This document shows, one piece after another, positions 8,540-16,810 of a stretch of 31,578 nucleotides of DNA. The DNA is taken from positions 1-31,578 of the forward strand of contig DEAP01000065.1 of assembly GCA_002348225.1 (NCBI GenBank). Reading direction: 5' to 3'. The position numbers were made by a program, and so were the translations under genes. The notes beneath the pieces are model-generated. The model had not been told where the DNA came from. It searched no databases and worked only from the letters and a program-made list of their open reading frames with translations. Source of the DNA: Dehalococcoidia bacterium UBA2979 (GTDB lineage: Bacteria; Chloroflexota; Dehalococcoidia; UBA2979). Within the stretch, counting starts at the first letter, position 1. The number at the start of each line of letters is the position of its first letter.

Positions 8540-9721
8540 ATGGGTTGGTCAGTGTCACAGAAGTATGGTCTTACATTTCATCGACCTCAACTTAGTTTTG
8601 TTGGGTACACACTAGTAAGCCCGCACAGTGGGAAATCTGTCTTTCTGGTTGATATGAACGGACAGTTTGTTCATCACTGGCGTTTTGAGCATTTGCTCAT
8701 TCGCAAAGTGGAACTATTAGATAGCGGTAATTTGCTAGCGATCGGAGTCGATGAACGACTTGTTCCGAGTGAAGCTCCACATTTCGACCCGGCGACAGGC
8801 GAATCAAATGAACCATTTGAACAACGGCTCCGTAGAATCGGTGGGAATTGTTCGATGCTTTGCGAAGTTGACTGGGATGGAAAGATTGTGTGGAGTCATG
8901 AAGAGGTTGCTTTTCACCATGACTTTAAGCGCCTAGCAAACGGGAATGTAGTATTCCCAGTCTGGAAAGAGTTATCTCAGGAGCTATCTGATTCCGTTGC
9001 TGGCGGATCTTCTGACTCGACAGGGCCAACTCCACCGATGCTTGGTGATGACGTCGTGGAGATAGATTCGGCAGGCAAGGAAATCAGACGAGTGGAGACG
9101 TGGAAGCTTTTCAGTCCTGAGAACGATCCCATTTGTCCTCTAGAAGCTAGGGCTGAATGGACGCATATGAATAGTGTGGATGTGAATGAAGCTGGTGAGA
9201 TACTGGTTTCTTGCAGAAATAATAGTCGAGTTGCGATTATTGACAATTCAGGTTCGATGAAATGGTCATACGGCGCACCCGACACCGCCCATCAGCACCA
9301 TGCAAGCTGGCTCAGCAACGGAAACGTCCAGATCTTTGATAATGGGATGCATAGAAAACAAGGGATGTCATATTCGAGAGTGATTGAGGTTAATCCCGAA
9401 TCAAATGAAGTGATATGGAGCTATCAGGGAAATCCACGGGCACAGTTTTTCAGTGGACATATTTCAGGGGCCGTTCGACTACCCAACAGTAATTGTTTAA
9501 TCACTGAAGGAACGTCGGGCAGAGTACTGGAGATTACAGCTGACGGCGAACCAGTATGGGAGTGGTGGAATCCTGTTTTTAACAGTTCTGCCAACGATGG
9601 AGAATCAATGGCATTTTTATTTCGAGCATATCGATACCCGCAGGATTTCCCAGGATTTGCCGGGAAAGAATTAAATCCTGAGAGTTTAAATGAGCTAAAC
9701 AATCAATATGCTTTGATATAG
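8540..9721 (+). CDS. Arylsulfotransferase (ASST)-like beta-propeller protein
   Basis: A 393-residue protein built from repeated blade-like units (DMNGQFVHHWRF, EVDWDGKIVWSHEE, IIDNSGSMKWSYG, EVNPESNEVIWSYQG, EITADGEPVWEWWNP). This is the pattern of the arylsulfotransferase/PQQ-like propeller family. Candidate active-site histidines occur in WTHMNSVD, TAHQHHASWL and FSGHISGAVRLPN. Characterised ASSTs move sulfate between phenols, usually in the periplasm; here no signal peptide or anchor is visible, so a cytoplasmic or different role is possible. The ATG at 8540 is chosen because AAGGAGGAG precedes it closely; the open frame continues 28 codons further upstream without family similarity. Confidence 0.72.
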   Translation: MGWSVSQKYGLTFHRPQLSFVGYTLVSPHSGKSVFLVDMNGQFVHHWRFEHLLIRKVELLDSGNLLAIGVDERLVPSEAPHFDPATGESNEPFEQRLRRIGGNCSMLCEVDWDGKIVWSHEEVAFHHDFKRLANGNVVFPVWKELSQELSDSVAGGSSDSTGPTPPMLGDDVVEIDSAGKEIRRVETWKLFSPENDPICPLEARAEWTHMNSVDVNEAGEILVSCRNNSRVAIIDNSGSMKWSYGAPDTAHQHHASWLSNGNVQIFDNGMHRKQGMSYSRVIEVNPESNEVIWSYQGNPRAQFFSGHISGAVRLPNSNCLITEGTSGRVLEITADGEPVWEWWNPVFNSSANDGESMAFLFRAYRYPQDFPGFAGKELNPESLNELNNQYALI

Positions 9722-9786
9722 CTGAGTTGCCTGTAAATTATCGAATTTCGAAAGATACTGGGCTCCGAGAAAGGAGTGTATGCATT

Positions 9787-10200
9787 ATGAGTGAAGAAGC
9801 GATTCAAGAGGCGAAAGATACATTTGAGAGATGGCTAGCAGCTTTTAACGCTCGGGATGATCAAGGAATGGTCGCAGAGATGCATTTCCCTCATCATAGG
9901 CTTGTAGCGACTAAATTTGATTCGTGGTCGACTGCCGAGGAATATGCAGCGGGCCAGCGAGCAATCGATGAGCGACTTGTGGATGAGGGCTGGGATCATA
10001 CATTTTTAGTCTCGATGGAAGCCGTGCAGAGTAGCGCAAATAAAGTTCATCTGGTGTTGCATCAGTCCCGCAGAAAAAAAGACGGGACTGAATACAATGG
10101 CTTTGACACCCTGTGGGTCTTCACGAAAGTGGACGGGCGCTGGGGTGCCAAATTACGTTCTTCATTTCTTACGGCTGAGGCACAAGTGTATTCAAACTAA
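9787..10200 (+). CDS. NTF2-like / SnoaL-like fold protein
   Basis: A 137-residue protein whose layout fits the NTF2-like alpha+beta cone fold. A first helix (AKDTFERWLAAFNARD) is followed by MVAEMHFPHHRL, a middle helical part, then long strands (KVHLVLHQSRR, GFDTLWVFTKVDGRWGAKLRSSF). Family members are small enzymes, binding proteins or domains of unknown role; no catalytic set is clear here. The ATG at 9787 follows AAGGAG with a 10-base spacing; the frame is open further upstream but looks non-coding. It starts 65 bases after the arylsulfotransferase-like gene and may be co-transcribed with it. The substrate is unknown. Confidence 0.7.
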   Translation: MSEEAIQEAKDTFERWLAAFNARDDQGMVAEMHFPHHRLVATKFDSWSTAEEYAAGQRAIDERLVDEGWDHTFLVSMEAVQSSANKVHLVLHQSRRKKDGTEYNGFDTLWVFTKVDGRWGAKLRSSFLTAEAQVYSN

Positions 10201-10204
10201 CCAT

Positions 10205-10245
10205 TTGCGAGGGCCTCGCAACTAGAGAGATTAGCCATTAATCTC
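10205..10245 (+). other. Two tandem perfect hairpins upstream of the sucD-like gene
   Basis: The 62-base gap holds two back-to-back stems. The first is TTGCGAGG, one base, CCTCGCAA (10205-10221). The second is GAGATTA, loop GCCAT, TAATCTC (10227-10245). A G-rich ribosome site (GGGGGGA) and ATG follow within 20 bases. Neither stem has a T-tract, so a Rho-independent terminator is unlikely. A leader structure, an mRNA processing or stability element, or a protein-binding site is possible. Confidence 0.4.
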
Positions 10246-10262
10246 AGGGCATTGGGGGGATT

Positions 10263-11162
10263 ATGTCTATCCTGATTGACGAACATACAACTTTTATTAT
10301 CCAGGGAATCACGGGTCGTGAAGCCGTGACAATGACTCGAGAATGTCTCGACTACGGTGCGAAGGTAATTGGCGGAGTGACACCGGGACGAAGTGGTCGG
10401 CAGGTCCATGGTCTTCCGGTAGAGGATACAGTCCTTGCCTTTACAGATCGAGAACGTGTTGATGCTGCAGTCGTCTCAGTACCTCCAGCATTCGCTGCGG
10501 ATGCAGCATTAGAGGCAATCGAGGCTGGAGTTCCTCTGGTAGTTATCGTAACGGAGCGTATTCCTCGTAAGCAGGTAGCGCAGGTTATGGAAGTAGCACA
10601 ACGACATGGAACTCGAGTGATCGGGCCGAATTGTTTAGGGATCATTTCACCGGGGAAATCAAGAGTAGGGGGGCTCGGCGGGCAAGCTGAATCCTGTAAG
10701 CGTGCCTTTGCACCAGGAAAAATCGGAGTGATGTCCCGATCGGGTGGTATGACAGTAGAAATTGCAAACTCTCTATCTGAAGCAGGTCTCGGAATCTCCA
10801 CCGCTGTAAGTATTGGCGGAGACCCAATTATTGGCTCATCCTACGCTGAACTAATGCCACTTTTTGATGCTGATTCTGAAACTGAAGCGATCGCTATCTA
10901 CTCAGAGCCTGGAGGTAGAGCGGAATACGAGTTGGCTGAATACATGGAAGAATCAGGTTCAAAAAAACCAATTGTTGCATTTATGGCCGGTCGGTTCATT
11001 GACGAAATGCCTGGTATGCGGTTTGGACACGCCGGTACAATAGTTGAAGGAAAAGCTGACACAGCTGCCTCAAAGATTGAAAATCTCAGGGAAGCTGGCA
11101 TAACTGTAGCTGAGCGGGTAGGTGAAATACCGACGTTATTGAAAGAGTTACTTGGAAATTAG
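10263..11162 (+). CDS. Succinyl-CoA synthetase alpha-subunit-like acyl-CoA ligase subunit
   Basis: A 299-residue protein of the SucD family: an N-terminal CoA-binding Rossmann domain (FIIQGITGREAV, then GAKVIGGVTPGRSGRQVHGLPV), the loop VIGPNCLGIISPG, the ligase half with MSRSGGMTVEI and SIGGDPIIG, and the phosphohistidine motif RFGHAGTIVEG with His near residue 256. With a beta subunit, such proteins make succinyl-CoA or a related acyl-CoA with NTP. No sucC or other ATP-grasp partner lies beside it, which is unusual, so the substrate (succinate, malate or another acid) is open. A strong GGGGGGA precedes the ATG. A small ferredoxin-like gene follows by 13 bases. Confidence 0.82.
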   Translation: MSILIDEHTTFIIQGITGREAVTMTRECLDYGAKVIGGVTPGRSGRQVHGLPVEDTVLAFTDRERVDAAVVSVPPAFAADAALEAIEAGVPLVVIVTERIPRKQVAQVMEVAQRHGTRVIGPNCLGIISPGKSRVGGLGGQAESCKRAFAPGKIGVMSRSGGMTVEIANSLSEAGLGISTAVSIGGDPIIGSSYAELMPLFDADSETEAIAIYSEPGGRAEYELAEYMEESGSKKPIVAFMAGRFIDEMPGMRFGHAGTIVEGKADTAASKIENLREAGITVAERVGEIPTLLKELLGN

Positions 11163-11175
11163 TGGACAGAGGCTT

Positions 11176-11406
11176 ATGTCAGAAAACAATGGGGTGTTCA
11201 TTCGAGTCGATATCGAAGAGTCGCTTAATGAAGACACAGAGTTGTGTAAACTTCTAGTCGAGTCTTGTCCGGTAGATATTTTCGCTCTTGGGGATGCCGA
11301 TGAGCTTACAACGGTGGCAGAGAACCTCGATGAGTGCACGTTGTGTGATATATGTACTGACGCGGCCCCCGGTCAAGTTCAGATCGTAAAACTATATCGG
11401 GAATAA
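11176..11406 (+). CDS. Small ferredoxin-like protein with one [4Fe-4S] site
   Basis: A 76-residue protein with ESCPVDIF in the middle and ECTLCDICTDAAP near the end. The CP plus CxxCxxC pattern supplies four ligands for one [4Fe-4S] cluster, matching cluster II of a bacterial ferredoxin. The cysteines for cluster I are not retained: the usual second CP is AP, and a lone Cys remains in ELCKLL. It resembles FixX-type or half-degenerate ferredoxins and is probably a soluble electron carrier. I chose the ATG at 11176 after ACAGAGG; a TTG at 11152 would overlap the previous gene. Its 13-base spacing from the SucD-like gene suggests translation from one message. The redox partner is unknown. Confidence 0.7.
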   Translation: MSENNGVFIRVDIEESLNEDTELCKLLVESCPVDIFALGDADELTTVAENLDECTLCDICTDAAPGQVQIVKLYRE

Positions 11407-11413
11407 GTTCTTT

Positions 11414-11665
11414 TTATTTGCTAGCAACTGTTGAATAATCAACGCCTTTTTGCTGCTGGTGTTTCGCTTCTGTACGCAAGCATTGGGTGCACACGTTGAG
11501 TCTTTGCCATCGCCCGTCTACAAATATTCTTTTCTTATGAACATTTGGTTTAAACATGCGATTTCTTTTTTGGGCCTTGCGTTCCCAGTTTCCACCGTGC
11601 TTGTACCGTATGGATCTACCAAATACGGTTTTTTTTGGGCAAATGTCACACTTTCCTGAAGCCAT
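11414..11665 (-). CDS. rpmB: 50S ribosomal protein L28
   Basis: An 83-residue basic protein. The N-terminal CDICPKKTVFGRSIRYKHGG, the central KPNVHKKRIFVDGRW and the later VCTQCLRT match bacterial L28. Two CxxC pairs make it the zinc-binding (C+) form. The length is within the usual range for the family. It is divergent from fakA, as in many Firmicutes, and converges on the small ferredoxin gene with 7 bases between stops. Confidence 0.95.
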   Translation of the reverse strand: MASGKCDICPKKTVFGRSIRYKHGGNWERKAQKRNRMFKPNVHKKRIFVDGRWQRLNVCTQCLRTEAKHQQQKGVDYSTVASK

Positions 11666-11755
11666 AAGATTGTCCTAGTTTTCGTAGAATTATGTTCTCT
11701 GGGATCTATATACTACCTATATTACCCCGTAACGGTCGAATGGAAGGGCTGTTCA
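11666..11755. promoter_or_regulatory. Divergent rpmB / fakA promoter region
   Basis: These 90 bases separate two genes read outward. AT-rich stretches TATATACT and TATATT (about 11706-11722) are reasonable -10 candidates, but clear -35 boxes are not evident. A GGAAGGG ribosome site for fakA is at 11742-11748. Positions of transcription starts cannot be fixed by eye. Confidence 0.35.
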
Positions 11756-13366
11756 GTGAGTGAAAACACAATTACCACCAGCGAACTAATCAGCGCTTTA
11801 AAACTTGCTGAGACTTGGCTTGAAATTAATCGCGACGGTGTCAACGCAATTAACGTGTATCCGGTTCCGGACGGCGATACAGGAACAAACATGTTACTCA
11901 CATTGCGTCAGGCGATTGAAGCCACAGGAGAACCAGCTCCTGGGCACATGGGAGATATGCTCGCAAAACTTTCTCGCGGTGCCCTATTAGGGGCCAGAGG
12001 TAATTCAGGGGTCATTCTTTCTCAAATGATTGCAGGTCTTGCCTCTGGGCTTGTGGACGCTAGGGAATCGGTGACGATTGAAGAGTTCGCAGCTGGTCTG
12101 CAGAGTGCATCTGATAATGCGTATAGAGTGATATCCGAGCCGGTTGAAGGCACGATGCTTACAGTGATGCGTGAGTCAGCCGCGACAGGAATTGGACTTA
12201 GCGGAAAGGCTGAATTTCTTGAAACCATAGTTACCGAGGCATTCGATTCCGTTGATCGAACACCCAATTTGTTATCTACGCTGGCCGAAGCAGGTGTAGT
12301 TGATTCGGGCGGTATGGGTGTTGCTGTTATCCTTCAAGGATTGAAATTTTCACTTCTTGGTGAAAACCTCCCTGACTCACCAGTTGTCGGCGACGACATC
12401 AAAGTAGAGATGAGCGGTGTCGAGCATGAAGGATATGGCTATTGCACGGAGTTCGTAGTTCTTGCCGATATCGAGAAAAATATCTTTGAAAAACAATTAT
12501 CAAGTCTTGGCGGAGAGTCAATACTAGTTGTTGGTGAACCGGGGGCTATACGGGTGCATGTACATATGGAAGATCCTGGACCTGCGCTGACTGCTGCAGT
12601 TGGACATGGAGAAACTGTTTCCATCAAAATCGATAATATGCAAATTCAGCATGATGCCTGGGCTGAGGAGGCTTCAGGCTCGAACAATTTAAGCGAGAAG
12701 AAAGATTTACCCGCCATTGGACTGGTCTCGGTTGCCCGGGGAGACGGACTTGTCACAAGTTTCCATGAACTCGGGGCTGGTCTCGTGCTGAACGGAGGAG
12801 ACACTGGCAAGGCGTCGGCTGGTGAACTCTTGGAGTCGGCACCAGCCGTGGGCCGGGACCATGTCATATTACTCCCTAACGATAAAGATGTAGTGCTGGC
12901 GGCTGAGCAAGCTGCAGCGGAAAGTGAAAACTTTCTCCGGGTAGTCCCCAGCAGATCTGTTGTGCAGGGCCTGGCAGCGGCTCTAGCTTATTTACCTGAG
13001 GGCGATGTAGATGAAATTGTTTCAACTATGACTGAATCGTTAGGTAGTGTGCAATCAATCGAGATCTCGACTTCCGTTCGTGATACATCCGTAAATGGGA
13101 TAGAAATCAGAAATGGAGACGGCATAGGATTTCTTGATGGGAAACTTGTGTCTTCACAGCAGACCGTTATAGAAACATTTATTCAAACGCTTAAATTAGC
13201 GGATGCACAGGATGGAGAAATTCTGACAATTTACACTGGTAAAGATATGCCGGAGGATGATCTCGAAAGCATGGAGTCTGACCTGCGATATACCTTTTCT
13301 GAGCTTGAATTAGATATAGTGGATGGTGGACAACCACTTTATCCAATTGTGGCTAGCCTTGAATAG
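11756..13366 (+). CDS. fakA: Fatty acid kinase catalytic subunit FakA-like (DAK2/YloV family)
   Basis: A 536-residue protein. The N-terminal DhaL-type kinase domain shows the Mg-ADP motif NVYPVPDGDTGTNM at residues 33-46, then LGARGNSGVILSQM, EGTMLTVMRE and VDSGGMGVAVILQG. The rest corresponds to the FakA middle and C-terminal domains that engage the FakB fatty-acid carrier. In characterised systems FakA phosphorylates FakB-bound fatty acids for phospholipid synthesis. The start is GTG, seven bases after GGAAGGG. A DegV/FakB gene follows directly, which strongly supports the assignment. The Asp23-type gene that often sits between rpmB and this gene in Firmicutes is missing. Confidence 0.88.
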   Translation: MSENTITTSELISALKLAETWLEINRDGVNAINVYPVPDGDTGTNMLLTLRQAIEATGEPAPGHMGDMLAKLSRGALLGARGNSGVILSQMIAGLASGLVDARESVTIEEFAAGLQSASDNAYRVISEPVEGTMLTVMRESAATGIGLSGKAEFLETIVTEAFDSVDRTPNLLSTLAEAGVVDSGGMGVAVILQGLKFSLLGENLPDSPVVGDDIKVEMSGVEHEGYGYCTEFVVLADIEKNIFEKQLSSLGGESILVVGEPGAIRVHVHMEDPGPALTAAVGHGETVSIKIDNMQIQHDAWAEEASGSNNLSEKKDLPAIGLVSVARGDGLVTSFHELGAGLVLNGGDTGKASAGELLESAPAVGRDHVILLPNDKDVVLAAEQAAAESENFLRVVPSRSVVQGLAAALAYLPEGDVDEIVSTMTESLGSVQSIEISTSVRDTSVNGIEIRNGDGIGFLDGKLVSSQQTVIETFIQTLKLADAQDGEILTIYTGKDMPEDDLESMESDLRYTFSELELDIVDGGQPLYPIVASLE

Positions 13367-13406
13367 CTAGGTTTCACTAGACAGATGATAGTTAGGGAGA
13401 ATGATT

Positions 13407-14246
13407 ATGACGTTGCGAATACTTACTGATACCGCGAGCGATATTCCAGATTCGACGGCGGAAGAATTGGGCATCGGACTGATAGAGTTGAATATCCATT
13501 TTGGCGACGAGATGTTGAAAGATAGGCGTGATATAGATACTCGGCAGTTTTTTGAACGCCTAGCAACTGACTCTGTTCATCCAGCAACTTCGCAGCCGTC
13601 ACCTGGTGAGTTTGCGGAAGCATACCAATCGTTGATTGATGATGGTGCAGATGAAATTCTATTTGTATCTATCCACGGGAGTCTCTCTGGTACGTTGGAT
13701 TCGGCGAAGCAGGCAATTGAATTGGTGTCAGGGGCACGAATCGATACAGTGGACACGCACCGAGTATCTTTCGCACAGGGGGTCGCCGCAGTCAGGGCAG
13801 CTGAAATTGCCAAGAATGGTGGCACTCTTGAAGAAGCAAAAGCGGTCGCGGAAGAAGTTGCCGAAAGATCAAATTCTTTGGTGATTGCAGACACGTTGGA
13901 ATACCTGAAAAAAGGTGGCCGTCTCAATCAAAGTCAGTATCTTCTAGGTTCGATGATGCGAGTCAAACCAATTCTAGGAGTTGGTGCTGAACCTCCATAT
14001 GTGACCATCGCCACTAGGGTCCGCACCCTTAAGAAGGCATTAGCAACGATGGTTGATATGGCTACACAACAGAAAATTGAGTGGGCAGCGATTGTCCATG
14101 GTGAAGGCCTTGAGAATGCTCAAGCAGTGCAGGAGTTGCTACAGCCGCATTTGCATGATGTACCTATATACGATGTCACACCCGTTTTGGGTGTTCACCT
14201 TGGTCCAGGTACAGTTGGCCTGCACTGGTTACCAGCCAAAGACTGA
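13407..14246 (+). CDS. DegV family fatty-acid-binding protein (FakB-like)
   Basis: A 279-residue DegV-fold protein. Signature segments are ILTDTASDIP at the N-terminus, the lipid-carboxylate-binding ATSQPSPGEF, SIHGSLSGTLDSA, and LEYLKKGGRLNQSQYLLGS, followed by the C-terminal GVHLGPGTVGL. FakB proteins hold a single fatty acid for phosphorylation by FakA. Its place 40 bases after fakA supports that role. The ATG at 13407 is preferred because AGGGAGA lies six bases upstream; the ATG at 13401 would be too close to it. Acyl-chain preference cannot be predicted. Confidence 0.88.
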   Translation: MTLRILTDTASDIPDSTAEELGIGLIELNIHFGDEMLKDRRDIDTRQFFERLATDSVHPATSQPSPGEFAEAYQSLIDDGADEILFVSIHGSLSGTLDSAKQAIELVSGARIDTVDTHRVSFAQGVAAVRAAEIAKNGGTLEEAKAVAEEVAERSNSLVIADTLEYLKKGGRLNQSQYLLGSMMRVKPILGVGAEPPYVTIATRVRTLKKALATMVDMATQQKIEWAAIVHGEGLENAQAVQELLQPHLHDVPIYDVTPVLGVHLGPGTVGLHWLPAKD

Positions 14247-14258
14247 GGATGGCGATCC

Positions 14259-16805
14259 GTGTCAACGGATTTGAACTGGTTATGGTCAGTCCTTCAGAAA
14301 GAGGGAGAAGCTGGTGCCACCAATGATCTTGCTGGTGGCATAGATGCCGTAATGCGTGCGGCTATACGTGGCGAACCTCGAGAATCGATAATTCGAAAGA
14401 TCTATCGAAACCTTCCATCATCAGGATATTCAGGGTGGGGCATCGACGACCGTAAACTTTGGTTGAAACGTGCATTGGCGACTATCGAATCCGAATTAAA
14501 CACCAAAACAATTGTTGCCCCGAAATCCAGTGGTTCCAGCTCTGCCAAGAAGGGGGCTGCTGGGACTCGCCGTTCTAAATCAGATTCACACCGAACATCT
14601 CCCCAAAAAAATATACCTCCAGGCGATCTCGGACTTGATATGTCGTTAAGTGAAGCAGGATCAGGACTAACGAAAACTGATCTCAAAAAACTTGCAGATT
14701 CAAAAGAGATCCATACCATACGAGATGCCTTGTATTACTTTCCGAGGGCACACAATGACTATTCTACTGTGGTCACAAAAGCTACTGAGTTGGTTCCCGA
14801 TTCTACGCAGACGTTTAGAGGAACGGTGAGACGAACTTATGTACGAAAAACGAAGAGAGGTCTGTTTTTCGCTGAAGCAGTACTGAATGACGTTGAAGGG
14901 AGGCCTGTAAGAGCGATTTGGTTTAATTTGTTCCGAAATCAGTCACAGATCGCACAAAGGATGCCTAATGGTGCCGATGTTGCCTTAGCCGGAAGAGTTA
15001 AGCTCAAAGGACGCTCCTTAGAGTTTCAAGCGCCTGAAATTGAAAAATTGGATGCAGACGAAGCTCAGGGTCGTATAGCTGGTAGATATGCTCCAGTATA
15101 TGGACTCACCGAAGGTGTCTCGCAACAAAAGGTCAGAGGCGCACTGTCACGTATTCTCGAAAAATTTTTAAGCAGGATAGATGATCCTCTTCCGGAAAAA
15201 ATTCGGAAAGGACGAGATTTGATGCCGCTTCAGGAGGCTATTTTGAATTGGCATCTTCCTCCTTCAGAAGAGATGCTCATGCTTGCTCAACGTCGAATAA
15301 GTTTCGATCAGCTCCTTGTCAACCAACTGCAGGCAATCGACCGTAGGAACCAGTGGGTACAAGGGAACGGGCACCCCTTTGTGGATCATTCACCAGCAGA
15401 GGCCTTTATGAATGAATTACCGTTTACATTAACCAACGCTCAGAGCCGGGCCTTATCAGAGATACAGGAAGATATTTCGGCTTCAGCCCCGATGGCAAGA
15501 CTGCTGGAGGGCGATGTTGGTTCTGGGAAAACGGTGGTGGCGTTGTCAGCAATGCTTTCGGCTGTGGCGAATGGATTTCAGGCGGTATTGATGGCACCGA
15601 CTGAGGTGTTAGCTGAGCAACACTATAGAACTCTTCTCAAACTGATGAGTCGGTCCGATGATGAATCTGAAGCTTTGGCAGGCATGATCCAAACGCCAGG
15701 GTTCGATCGGAATGTACGTATGGTCTTACTGACCGGTTCAACAAAAGGGAAAGAACGAAATTCAGCACTTGATGCTCTTCGCCATGGAGCGGCTGATCTG
15801 GCCGTAGGAACTCATGCATTGATCCAGGAAGGGGTTGAGTACTCGAAGCTAGGCCTAGCAGTTATAGATGAGCAACACCGATTTGGTGTCCTGCAAAGAG
15901 CTGCATTGAGGAAAAAAGGTGAAATCGTCAATGACTCAATGGATCCTGCTACCCCACATTTACTGGTTATGTCGGCGACTCCTATTCCCCGTACGTTAAG
16001 ACTTGCCTCCCGTGGCGATTTAGCATTTAGCCGTTTGGATGAACTGCCAGCCGGGAGAAGTCCGGTCACAACTAAGTTCGTTCGTGGGATGGAGCGTGTC
16101 GAAGCCTATGGCAGGATCCGAGAGGAAGTTGAACACGGTCATCAAGTGTTCATAATATGCTCGTTGGTTGAGGGATCTGACGTAGTGGAAGCCCGCTCTG
16201 CTACAGAGGAATTTACAAGATTGCAGAGCGAAGAATTCGGCAAGTACGCGGGCAAAATGACATTAGTGCATGGCCGAATGCCCGCATCAGAAAAAGAGTC
16301 TGCGATGCGCCGATTTTCTAATGGTGAATTTATGATTATGGTTGCGACGTCGGTTGTTGAGGTGGGGATAGACGTCCCGAATGCAACTGTGATGCTGATC
16401 GAAGATGCTGACAGGTTTGGATTGTCACAACTTCATCAATTCCGTGGGCGCGTGGGTAGGGGCACAGCTCCAGCGTACTGCTATCTGGCTGCTGATCAAC
16501 CCACTCCAGAAGCCGAACAGAGATTGCTAACGCTCGAGGCTAATACTGACGGATTCAAGATTGCTGAAGCGGATCTTGAATATAGAGGACCAGGTGAATT
16601 ATTTGGAACTGAGCAGAGCGGTGAAGGGGCTACAAACCTTTTTGCCGCGGCACTGCTGGATATCGACCTCATATCTGCCGCAAAAGAAGATGCAGAGACT
16701 ATGCTTGCAGAGGATCCGGGGTTGAAGGATCCGAAACACAGATTACTGCGATATAAGGTGCCTAATATCCAAGGTGGTAATTTGGTGCTGGGTGAAGTCC
16801 ACTAA
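14259..16805 (+). CDS. recG: ATP-dependent DNA helicase RecG
   Basis: An 848-residue superfamily-2 helicase that remodels stalled forks and Holliday junctions. The wedge/OB domain (about residues 150-290) is followed by Walker A GDVGSGKT near 418, motif II DEQHRFG near 537, motif III MSATPIPRTLR near 571, and the helicase C-terminal domain with HQFRGRVGRG near 728. It is about 150 residues longer than E. coli RecG. The excess is an N-terminal extension with a Ser/Lys/Arg-rich linker near residues 88-122. The start is a GTG after GAGG. It follows degV by 12 bases, so fakA, degV and recG probably form one operon. Confidence 0.95.
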   Translation: MSTDLNWLWSVLQKEGEAGATNDLAGGIDAVMRAAIRGEPRESIIRKIYRNLPSSGYSGWGIDDRKLWLKRALATIESELNTKTIVAPKSSGSSSAKKGAAGTRRSKSDSHRTSPQKNIPPGDLGLDMSLSEAGSGLTKTDLKKLADSKEIHTIRDALYYFPRAHNDYSTVVTKATELVPDSTQTFRGTVRRTYVRKTKRGLFFAEAVLNDVEGRPVRAIWFNLFRNQSQIAQRMPNGADVALAGRVKLKGRSLEFQAPEIEKLDADEAQGRIAGRYAPVYGLTEGVSQQKVRGALSRILEKFLSRIDDPLPEKIRKGRDLMPLQEAILNWHLPPSEEMLMLAQRRISFDQLLVNQLQAIDRRNQWVQGNGHPFVDHSPAEAFMNELPFTLTNAQSRALSEIQEDISASAPMARLLEGDVGSGKTVVALSAMLSAVANGFQAVLMAPTEVLAEQHYRTLLKLMSRSDDESEALAGMIQTPGFDRNVRMVLLTGSTKGKERNSALDALRHGAADLAVGTHALIQEGVEYSKLGLAVIDEQHRFGVLQRAALRKKGEIVNDSMDPATPHLLVMSATPIPRTLRLASRGDLAFSRLDELPAGRSPVTTKFVRGMERVEAYGRIREEVEHGHQVFIICSLVEGSDVVEARSATEEFTRLQSEEFGKYAGKMTLVHGRMPASEKESAMRRFSNGEFMIMVATSVVEVGIDVPNATVMLIEDADRFGLSQLHQFRGRVGRGTAPAYCYLAADQPTPEAEQRLLTLEANTDGFKIAEADLEYRGPGELFGTEQSGEGATNLFAAALLDIDLISAAKEDAETMLAEDPGLKDPKHRLLRYKVPNIQGGNLVLGEVH

Positions 16806-16810
16806 ATTGA

